Assembly: GCA_013115125.1 (NCBI GenBank)
Contig: JABANN010000012.1
Location: forward strand, 62,001-126,000
From: Perkinsus olseni
Taxonomy: Eukaryota > Perkinsozoa > Perkinsida
Direction of reading: 5' to 3'
DNA: 64,000 bases
Shown here: positions 55,334-64,000 of the stretch, piece after piece
Position numbering within the stretch: position 1 is the first letter of the stretch
How the letters are laid out: the number at the start of each line of letters is the position of its first letter
Program-made: the position numbers and the translations under genes
The notes under the pieces: model-generated
Databases searched by the model: none
Told to the model about the DNA's origin: nothing
The model's input: only the letters and a program-made list of their open reading frames with translations

Positions 55334-55350
55334 CTCCTCACCGTGAGGAG
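55334..55350. repeat. Short perfect inverted repeat
   Basis: CTCCTCAC-C-GTGAGGAG, an 8-bp stem with a 1-nt loop, 20 bases beyond the previous inverted repeat. Confidence 0.8.
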
Positions 55351-56873
55351 TTTCAACCGTATCATTTGCCCGCTGCTGCGATTTACAGCCCAGCAACGGC
55401 ATTATCATAGCAACAGGAGGGAGCTGGCAGCCTGTTGTGAAGCGATTCAAGCCGCAGCCGACGTCATCAGTCACCTTGCCAGCTAAGTCGCGGGCTCCTT
55501 ACCACCGATTGAGATACCAGTTGTGTCGGATAACCGGCCGACAGTGGCCTGGTTAGCAGGAAGTGGCGTGTTTTCCAAGTCAGCTCTCGAGAGGCGAGCG
55601 GCATTGAGGACCCTGAACGCTTTGAAAGACGAAGTGGACTACCTCAGAAGCATTGGTATGGTATCGATATCGCACATAAGCGGGAGCGACAATTCGGAGG
55701 TGGACGAACTCAGCCGACTTTTCGAATAAGGCTAGAGTCTGGCTCCCGAATGACTTTGGGCCAAAGTCTTCGGCTGACGCTCTCTTGGGAGGCACCGACG
55801 AGAAACAGGATCTGTCGAGCTTTCCCGATGTGTTCGATTCAGGAGCGGTCCAAGGACCCGGACCGGGTCACCCGGTCTATCATGGATATTTGAAGAAGAC
55901 AGTACCATCACGCAAGATACCTTGGACGTCTTCTGGGGACTACCGGAGATACCCCGTTAACGCGAATATTTTGAAGAAAATGCTCAAGTCTTCGCCGCTG
56001 CCAATCGCTTCGAGGATCGTCTCTGCATAATCGAAACGCTTTGTGGAAATGCATACGATGCCTGCACGGTTTTGGTGGATTTCCAATTCTTAAGGAAGGT
56101 TTTCCGAGCAATGCACCCTCAACGCAGGGAGCAAGAACTACTCCCAAGTTAGGGAGGGGCGGAGAGACAAGCCCAAGAAAATTGGACCTGTTTTCATCGT
56201 GCATTACAGAGCGATTCGGCTGTGACAGTGTGGCCCGCGGGACCTTATTGTACCGGCTCGGATGGGATAATATGTTTCCGGAATGGCCAAGCCGACGGCA
56301 CCATCGACCTTTTGCCAGTTGTCCCGAAAAGACCGGGATCGTGCGCGGCCTATAGGAAGAAGGTTCTCAGGGACGCCCACCGGGCGACGGTGGCGCATGT
56401 ATACAATCAATACTATATGCTTGAGATACGCGTCGAGGCGAAAAGGCTGGTGAAGTATTGTTATTGCCGCCAGACCTTGCGCGCCCGCAGACAGTGGTCC
56501 CAGTTATCTGGAGTTCCGGACAAGTCCAGCGCGGTCCGAGCCGAGCCCCACACCGAAGTTTCTTGACGTTGGGTGAGTTGAGAGGATCTGGAGGACCGAT
56601 GAAAATCCTCACCGTCTACTGCCTTGGCACTTCTCATTCTACTTGGGTTCTCTGCTCTGAGCGCATCGCCGACGTGCTGCACGCTCTCGTGAGGGTGCAG
56701 CAACAAGAAGGAGGACTCCGAGTGATAAGAACCGACCGTGCAGCTTATTTTAGAAGTAATCTATTCGCTCAAGAGGCAGCCCGCCTCCTGCACGCCACCG
56801 TAATACGGGTGGCCCAGCGGGGAAGAATGTTATTCTTTCCCAGCCGAGACTGAGTGTCCTTCCGAAGCCCGAA

Positions 56874-57938
56874 AGTGGCATCGCGCCTATAAAAGCTCAG
56901 CTTACACTTTCTCAAAAACGGGAAGTAGCCTACTTCAAGTAGCGGCTGCCGCGCGCTTCCAGTATTTATGTGGATTCCGAGCTCGAGCCGCTCGAGCTGA
57001 TGATTGTGAGATAAGTTTGAGATGTATGATGATGACACGGGTGTGGAAACTGTTGTACCGCATTGTTCTCGTCCGTAGGCCGCACATCTGCGATTATTTT
57101 TTCTCATCTAGGAGTGTGGGTGCAGTTCGATCGGTGGATAGTGCCGAGTAGACTCGGCTGGCCCGATGAGAACTGCCCCGTCGTAGAGCGGTTACTCTTT
57201 GCCCAAGAGAGGGATTGTCGCGTTGAGACAATAGGGTGGGAACAACAGCAGCACGAGAAGGTTTTCATGTGAAAGCCACGATCTCAGTACACGGGAAGCA
57301 GAGTCTTAGCAGATCATCTGCACATCTGCCGCAGATGTAGAAGCACAGGATGACAAATGTCAGCCCCACTGGGGCTGGCAGAACAAGAGGGGATCCACCA
57401 TGGCGCAAACATGACGAACCTATCCACTACGCGATTAGTCAGTCCTTCCACCAGGAGGATGAGGGGCCGGCGGCTACGATGACAGCAGCACGCGACGCAT
57501 GACAGCCCATCTCTGCCACACCTGTCTCCACCGCACAGACCATCAAATCCCCGGCTCGTCACTAAAACGTGGCGCAAGACGTGCCCTATGAGTGCCTCCA
57601 ATACAACCGAGACTCTTAAGGATGGCCAGCGATCGATCATCACTAGCGTAATAACAAGAGACGCGCACATACTGCACGCGTGCATCAGCACAGCTCATTG
57701 GTCATGGGGAGATCTCGTGCCTTCGTCAATTGCTTTCACGCATGAGTCAATTGCCCTTGGAGATGCGACCTTGAACGGTATATACCTCTAGAGTCTAGAC
57801 GACTCAGCTAGTGCGGAGTTCGCGTGTCTACGGTTGTGCATTCAGTCTGCCTTGACGGTCTTCCCCTCAGCGACTTGAACATACGGGGTTGTATATCAGG
57901 GAAAAGTCCCACATAGTATTAGTTTATCTGTTGCTATC
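56874..57938. other. Gap between the retrotransposon fossil and GH30 copy 3
   Basis: No gene recognised. A GC-rich inverted repeat (GTCAGCCCC/GGGGCTGGC) lies near 57360-57380. The right end should carry the promoter of GH30 copy 3. Confidence 0.45.
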
Positions 57939-60236
57939 ATGCGCATCATGATACCGGGCGTAATGCTGCTGCTAACTGCGGTGAACTGTCGCAAACTGGG
58001 GGGTGCTAAAGGCGCCATCGGTGGAGCTCCAGATGTGAGCACTCCAACCACCCCCGAGGAGGCCGCAGCGTAAGAAAGTGCCGCTTCCTGCAGTTCTCAA
58101 AGTTATCACATTCAGATACGTCACCTCCGAGAATGGTGGTAATATGATACGCCGCAAGGTTACGGTTAAAGATGGACCGGCTACTGCCTACCACGTTAAA
58201 TTGGACTCCGGTGAGCATCCCTGGATACTGACTTCTGTTCAGCACGTAGGATCGCTAAAGGCCTCTGAGGGCACTTGATGTACCAACGCAAGCCGTCACT
58301 CGCAATCGGAGTGGACAGCCTCAGTGTTATGAATATCTTTCAGTGAAAGACGGTCTGTTCTAAGACGCGATTTCTATCTTCCCAATCCTCAGGCTCGTTG
58401 AGCCATCGACCAGTTGAAGGGTTCGGAGGTGCCTTCACAGCGGCATCTGCTGTGAATTACAAGAAGTTGAGTGCTGAAGATAAACGCAAGTTCATTGAGT
58501 TGTGAGTATCTGGTTACTTCGGTCATTCTGAGCATCCTTTGAGTAGATACTTCGGTCAGAGCGGCCTACGCTACACTATGGGTAGAATACCAATCAACTC
58601 CTGTGACTTTAGTCCGTACACTTACAACTTCGACAATGTCTCTGATGATTTCACTTTGGAACACTTCGATGATTCTTTGAAGGGAGATGAAGACACCGGG
58701 ATGATTCAACTCCTTCACGACGCCTTGGCGGTGGCAAAACTGAAATTATTCGGTAATCCATCCCATGCCTTGTTGAGAATCGGTGCGTGTCACGTGTGTA
58801 GGAAGCCCGTGGTCCCCACCGTACTGGATGAAGAATGGTAATCACCCAATGGTCGGCAGCCCATATCCCTGCCTCAAGCAGGATAAGAAATATAAACAAG
58901 CCTGGGCCGACTACTTCGTTAGATGGGTAGGCGCTGAGGTGACGCCAGACCTCGAGCGCCTCCCTCTCAGATTCAAGCCTATGAAAAAAAGAATATTCCC
59001 ATTTGGGGTGTTACGCAGCAGAATGAGCCTCTGTAAGTTTGGAGGACCTCTCTTGTTCTATTCTAGCATTGGTGAGCTATCAGGTTCTACATCAACTTCT
59101 GGTGGGAGGCTTGTTCATTCAGCCCCTCTCAGCAAACAGACTTTATAAGGGACTATCTAGGACCCACACTGAACAGAACGTTCGGTGATAGAGTTAAGCT
59201 CATGTTCATGGACTTCGTGAAAGAATTCCTCATGGATGTCTCTGATGTCCTTCTACAGGACAGCAAGGCTGCACAGTGAGTTTTCGAAGCCCACAGGGCG
59301 GGACTAGTCTTTTCCCCTAGTGTTTGAATCCTGGACCAGGCATGTTGCACGAGGTTGTGTGGTTTGGTACTGGTTAGACTTGCAGGTTTATTTATGGTGC
59401 CGGAGTGCACTGGTACGGATTCGACCAAGTTTATAATCTGGAGCGGTTCAAGACCAAATACGGTGGTAAATACGCTCTCCTCGGAACTGAAGCAAGTAGC
59501 AAGCGCTGTTAGCCGCGGAAAACAGTGAGGAACCTCGGCCAGCTCAGGCACCTGCAATTGGGACACCTTTTTCTTCAATACACCATGGAAGAGAGCTGCC
59601 CGTTATGTCCACGGTGTGATTGTAGACTTCGTACACGGTGGAGGAACTGGCTGGGTGGACTGGAACCTTCTTCTCGACCAGCTTGCAGCACACGATGTAC
59701 GCTCGTTAACTTCTCGATCGCTAGTCCACCACGACGAGTCTCTGTTCTCAGAATCGCGGGGGCCCGAATCACGCTGGGAACAATTGCTTTGCACACATTC
59801 ACATTGACAACGCGAGTCAGCTCGTGGTATGAAGGATGCCCGTTACTCGGCCTTCCAGGCATTGTTGTATCAGATACACCCGTCTTACTACGCCTTCGGG
59901 CACATCACCAAGTTTGTCGCCCCTGGCGCTAGAATGGTTACGTCCCTGAGTGTGTCAGAGTCCAGGCTAAGCTCAATCTTCACTATCGATACCCTCGAGG
60001 CCATGGCCTTCGTGAATGAAGCCAAAACAGAGTTGGAAGTTATCGTAAGCCAATTGAACGAGTGCCCCTCCATCTACGGTTCCCAATCCCAGGTGCTCAG
60101 CAGTCAGGAGGACGACATATCCGATCTGATCATCGAGGCCCAACTGCCAGGCGGGCAGTATCAGACCATTCACGTTGGTAAAGTCCCCGGCTACAGTGTT
60201 ACCACCGTTCTACTCCCGGGGACTTTCTCGGCTTGA
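57939..60236 (+). CDS. GH30 glucosylceramidase-like glycosidase, copy 3, secreted, multi-exon
   Basis: Exon 1 encodes a signal peptide (MRIMIPGVMLLLTAVNC) and a short Gly/Pro/Thr linker. A 45-50 nt intron leads to YVTSENGGNMIRRKVTVKD. The body matches copies 1 and 2: VEGFGGAFTAASAVNYKKLS, YFGQSGLRYTMGRIPINSCD, SPWSPPYWMKNGNHPM, acid/base Glu in IPIWGVTQQNEP, nucleophile Glu in LLGTEAS, TGWVDWNLLLDQLA, YYAFGHITKFVAPGARMV, ending VLLPGTFSA. It is more diverged from copies 1 and 2 than they are from each other, especially around 58,930-59,130 and 59,690-59,870, and its 3' flank is unrelated to theirs. Both catalytic Glu are retained, so it is probably functional. Exons are in the same order as copy 1. 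Confidence 0.85.
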
Positions 60237-60519
60237 GAATATTCATGTCCACCCCCGGCTCGACATGGGGCTGCCTCAAACTCTCGCTTTTGTTGCTTCC
60301 TTGACGTCACAGAGAGTGCTCCTTTTTTCAAACAAACGAGATCAATTCCCATTTGCTCTTCTTTCTACTCATTTCCCATTTCTCATTTCAATACATCATG
60401 TTGGTTTGATCAATGACCCGAGTCGATGCCCCGGCCGACCGCTGCATGCTCGCATGGGAAACCTACGGGTGGCCGCCATGCGGCGAATGGGAGTGTGAAC
60501 AGCGGGGTTTCGTCGCTCA

Positions 60520-61025
60520 TGTTGTGTGAAACGCTAGCGTTGAACGCGTATAGTAACACATAACGCGGCGCGAAACGGATGATTTTAGAGGCCAAAATGC
60601 GGGAAACGTTCACATGTTAAACATACCGCTATCCGTAGCGCGTTGATATAACGCGCGACATGCGAAACGCATTTCACTGCACAGCTGAGAATGTAACTGC
60701 CATACCCATATAGACAGTGAGCCGCAGGCCCGATATCAGTCTACTGATGATGAAGGGAATCGGAAAGCGTCAGAATTCTACAAGCACAAACCAACCTTGG
60801 CGCCCTAAAGTTGAAGGTCCACCTCTGCGGCCGTGCACTTTTTTCATGGTATTGATTCCTACTCTGATGAGTGATTCTCGGATAGTGGTGCGTTGAACGC
60901 GCTTAACACTTAGGGCAACGCGGTAAACACGTCACGATGGGTTATCTCGTTAGCGTTTCACGCGTGCGCTATGACGCGAAGTGTTATTGCAACACCAAAT
61001 ACCGCGTTTCTTGCGAAGACACACC
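60520..61025. repeat. Possible MITE-like element with imperfect inverted repeats
   Basis: GTGAAACGCTAGCG near 60,527 is the reverse complement, with one mismatch, of CGTTAGCGTTTCAC near 60,948. The interval between is dense in AACGCG/CGCGTT motifs on both strands and has no coding capacity. Exact ends and target duplications could not be fixed. Confidence 0.4.
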
Positions 61026-61333
61026 GCGACAAGCTGTTCTGCGGGTAAAACGGGTGACACTCCAGTGTATGACGCTGCTCTGATCTGCTCAAACTGTGGT
61101 AGAATCTTGACAGTCAGACCTGGGAACCAGGCGGCAGCCAATTGTTACTCAGTTGTGAACTCGTAGTTGGTGGCTACACAAGCAGAACTCGAGAGAGCTG
61201 CCCGATCCAGTGCCTTCAGCAGCACGCAAGGACGAAGGCAGTTGCCACCGAGTGCGCAGGGCGATTCCGTCAGACAATATGTAGAGGATAGAGCAGTGAT
61301 GCAGAGGAGTGATATAGTGTCTATAACGATATA

Positions 61334-61496
61334 ATGCCACATGCAGGAATGAGGCCACTTCGTCAAGTAGCAGGAACAGCTGGGGCTGGTATTCATTGAA
61401 GCAGCAATCAGTACTCCACCATCACTGCTGCAAGTGTTCGGTCGAGCCGCCGCCTCGCATTGTGGCCTCACTATTGTATGTTGTATTTTCTTCGTC
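61334..61496 (+). repeat. Dispersed repeat, copy 2
   Basis: Same orientation and order of blocks as 32506-32675 (ATGCCACATGC, AATGAGGCCACT, AGCTGGGGCTGGTATT, CATCACTGCT, TTTTCTTCGTC). It is 29 kb away from copy 1 and outside any recognised gene. Confidence 0.75.
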
Positions 61497-61839
61497 ACAG
61501 AGTTTATTCAAGACCGATCATAGGAGGGCCTCGGCGGACAGTCTCCACGAACGAACAAACAACGAAGGTTGTCAGAAACAGCACTATTGACCTGTCTTGG
61601 CCGCTAACACGACCGAAATGCAAACACCCGACTCTGTCAAGAGGTCTTCGACATCAAGGCCCTCAGGGATATCTGCGTGTTGTCATGAAGAAAATCGTCG
61701 GAAAATTTGTCACATCGGAAAATTTGTTAAAGAAAATCGTAACATCGAGAGAGTAACATCTTCGGCCTCGTCTCCTCACAACACCGAGAGATGTTCCTCG
61801 CCCATCAGGCGACGTTGAAAGACCAGAGGATTTTGACGA

Positions 61840-63960
61840 TCACACAGGGGAAGCGAGGTTACAAGCGGCAGGGCGGCGAGAGGTAGCGACCCTACCATCT
61901 CCAACCGGATGGTGATTCCTAGGATCCACATGCACCTTGGTGAAGTCTGCTCGACATATGAGCTCACCCGAATTGGAGCCTATGGAAATGTGATCCGGAA
62001 AACAACAATGGGCGAGCAACGGGGGCGTTACATGTCTGAGATGCAATGGCGATAGCATTAGCCATGACCGCAGAACTGCGAGCTCCCAACCCTGCACGAC
62101 AGCAATCAACAAGATACTCCACCTCGCGTGTTCATTAATACCCGTGATTTTGAGGTTCTTATCACTCCTGATAAGCCGTACTATCCTGTCAGCGAGGTCC
62201 TCAGCATTCATCTCGGGGATCACCAGAATATCCGACCACCCTCTGTGATCGGCAGGGTGGCCTCGGGTGCTGATCTTCGCCCCTATCCATATCTCATTGC
62301 CCGCCTCCATCCCGGCCCGTCGTTCAAACTCCTCCCTCTGCTCCGGAGTCGGCCACTCCGTAGGAGGCCCTCGAAAGGTTAAGTCTATCTGTTTACTAGC
62401 ACGATAAGCTGATGCTGTGACGGCCTTCAGCGACATGAGTATCGAGTTGGGATGCCGCTGAAAGAGGCATCCCTAGCAGCAGCCACGTTCGCCACCTACT
62501 CCTCGTAGAACGACGGTGCCGTGCTGATTCCTCAAGGTATGCGCAAGAAGGACCACCACTTCGTTAAGCTCTGAGACGGGGAGGTGCGAGACGTCGACGT
62601 GAATCGAAGAGCTCACCAGCCTCCTTTTTGATTCTGAATTGGAAGTCCGACTCGGCCATGTCCCGCTCAGCTGGCTTCAGAATCATCGATCGACGGTCTC
62701 CAACACTGGTTGAGAAAAACGAAAAGCGGAGGGCGCTGTTCATCCGATGGAGGCCCCTTCGGATGAGCAGCCTAGAGAGGAGCAGCATTGTCGACAGAAT
62801 TCACACCTACGAGGGACAACACTGATCTGGGACAGCGTAAGCGCTAAGATCACTCAACAACGGGTGCAGCACAGAAACGACACTCGCATGGCGTCAATGC
62901 GTAGCCTTCAACTCTATTTTACGGCGATGTTTCCATTCAGTGAAGAGAGGGTTGTAAGTATCGGGCTGCGGCGCCAGACGAAGGAGAAAATCCACGCCGG
63001 GGTTGGTGATGGTACCAGCCTTCTCACGCTTGTCCTTCATGTCACTCAAGGCTAAAAGAAGAGCATCTCGAGGAGCTGCCGGTAGGGCAGTGACTGCAAG
63101 AGCTAACAGCAATCGTTTTGCCGAGAGCCCCACCTCCCCTCCTCTTGAACTGGATAGACGTGGGCTTGATACGAGCCAGCAACTCGTGATTTTCGTACCC
63201 CTCAGCATCGTTGCCTGACACTGTAACGGTGATGACAGTGACTCCTCACACATCCTACACAGTCGCCCCGTCCGAGCCAGCAGCTCCGCGATGAGGGCCA
63301 GGCGGACATTAGTCGTGGTTGTGACCACACCTACAGAGGCGGGCAGATCAGTCCAACGGTCAGCAGTAGCGTCAGAAGCTCACTGAGTATGATACGAAGA
63401 TTCACTTGCTTCTTCTCCTTCGTCAATATGTCCGCCATCTTCCCTGCCTCTGCCTCCATCTCCCAACCCTTCTCCAGTTTGATCTCCACTGGCTCGATTG
63501 CCTGTATGTTCGATCGGCCCCCCTTGGGTTGGATACGGCCATGTATCCAGAGCTCAGGTTGGCTAGCCTCCCCTGCGGAGGAGCTGCGCCATGACAATCC
63601 CCTGGAGGACCCCCACCCTCTTCCTCCTCCCCTGGCTGTCCCCCAGACGGTCTCTGAGGCGGCGGTCCACTGCTGATGACTTCGATCGATCCACCATTGC
63701 GGACTTTCGGGCACATGTCGATGAAGGTCTTGAGGGCCTTGCCAGCTCTCACTGGAACACCCTGGCAGCACCAGCATCACCACGTCGGTTACTAGACGCC
63801 ACTTCCTCACCACAGCCCGCATTGTCGCTAAGTCACCAGCCTTCCTGAATCGCTTAGGAAGGATCTCACAGACGTTAACAGGATCTGAAGGGAGGTGATC
63901 AACCCATAATGGCTGAGACCCTTACGGCAGAAGTTGGTGTACTCGAAGTTCACGGGGCTC
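61840..63960 (-). CDS. Unidentified multi-exon gene or genes on the minus strand, possibly running off the right edge
   Basis: Several exon-like minus-strand stretches. Near 63,800: VCEILPKRFRKAGDLATMRA. Near 63,720: RAGKALKTFIDMCPKVRNGG followed by a Pro/Gly/Glu-rich segment. Near 63,400: EIKLEKGWEMEAEAGKMADI and KQVNLRIILSELL. Near 63,290: NVRLALIAELLARTGRLC. Near 63,050: DALLLALSDMKDKREKAGTI. Near 62,680: SDFQFRIKKEAGELFD. Near 62,250: AGNEIWIGAKISTRGHPADH with WSDILVIPEMNAEDLADRIV and RLIRSDKNLKI. The last lies in the longest frame (62,436 down to 61,840), which probably runs into an intron. The helical, Leu-rich stretches resemble an alpha-solenoid, but I do not recognise a family. It may be more than one gene. 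Confidence 0.4.
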
Positions 63961-64000
63961 CACATCGCGAAGGGTGGGCACCGCGCTAGCTGTCCGGGTG

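Larger units (their letters stand above)
55261..56873 (+). mobile_element. Broken LTR-retrotransposon fossil (RNase H and integrase parts)
   Basis: Old retroelement remnant. Parts in order: an RNase H-like region (around 55,350-55,730), a zinc-binding integrase N-terminal region with His-His and Cys-Cys pairs (around 56,370-56,510), and an integrase core-like region (around 56,580-56,800). RNase H before integrase fits the Ty3/Gypsy-type order rather than Copia. No gag, protease, reverse transcriptase body or LTRs were recognised, so it is truncated at the 5' side. It is clearly broken in several places and not functional. The domains are still recognisable by eye, suggesting moderate age. 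It lies between GH30 copies 2 and 3. Confidence 0.65.
60237..61839. other. Repeat-rich stretch right of the GH30 array
   Basis: No exon recognised. It holds a GCG/ACGCG-rich inverted-repeat region (about 60,520-61,020) and copy 2 of a dispersed repeat (61334-61496). Confidence 0.5.

Noticed and set aside
61840-62436. 198-codon minus frame taken as one complete protein
   Set aside because: Only the first two thirds read like protein. The second part has an odd composition and begins at a GT-like donor, so it is more likely an exon plus intron read-through.
1-64000. CRISPR array, bacterial operons or phage genes
   Set aside because: No regularly spaced repeats, Shine-Dalgarno-type gene strings or phage genes seen. 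The genes are intron-bearing and eukaryotic.
1-64000. Spliced-leader RNA gene of the dinoflagellate/Perkinsus type
   Set aside because: I looked for the CCGTAGCCAT...GGCTCAAG leader on both strands and did not find it in this window.

Overview
The window looks like nuclear DNA of an alveolate protist, most probably a Perkinsus-type organism. Genes lie close together on both strands. Most carry many very short GT-AG introns; those I could measure by keeping the frame open are about 42-57 nt. Typically eukaryotic genes are present (PIEZO channel, four-domain voltage-gated calcium channel, SNW1/SKIP splicing factor, RPAP1), and so is a RAP-domain protein of the kind expanded in alveolates. The genus is an inference from style. 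I found no rRNA, spliced leader or other decisive marker.

Layout. 1-3.5 kb: the tail of a coiled-coil protein and an intronless RAP protein (+). 3.6-6.8 kb: a TMEM184/OST-alpha (DUF300) membrane protein (-) whose 3' part, with a downstream tRNA-Pro gene, is duplicated. The outer copy has decayed. 6.9-14.7 kb: two related genes for charged modular proteins (RLY-x-D/E-A and C-T/S-F-x-P motifs, -) flank an aspartate dehydrogenase-like gene (-), which has a tRNA-Met gene inside one intron on the opposite strand; a tRNA-Val gene is nearby. 14.8-17.8 kb: a multi-pass family-2 glycosyltransferase (+). 18.6-27.5 kb: a PIEZO mechanosensitive channel (-). 27.9-32.1 kb: RPAP1-like (-). 33.2-35.0 kb: farnesyl/geranylgeranyl diphosphate synthase with a signal-peptide-like N-terminus (-). 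35.1-37.5 kb: SNW1/SKIP (-), divergent from the calcium channel at 38-46.3 kb (+).

The right third is accessory in character. Three tandem GH30 glucosylceramidase-like genes (47.2-49.5, 51.2-53.1 and 57.9-60.2 kb) lie in duplicated blocks. The middle copy lacks the exons for the secretion signal. A broken LTR-retrotransposon fossil (about 55.3-56.9 kb) separates copies 2 and 3. This region is rich in short perfect inverted repeats, and some are insertions present in one copy and absent from its sister. The last 4 kb hold a repeat-rich stretch, the second copy of a dispersed repeat also found at 32.5 kb, and an unidentified minus-strand gene running off the window.

The genes do not form one pathway. 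PIEZO and the calcium channel would both bear on calcium signalling. The GH30 enzymes point to glycosphingolipid or beta-glucoside breakdown, and the diphosphate synthase to isoprenoid supply. Exon limits are given only where the frame or splice signals support them. Gene ends marked 'about' are uncertain.
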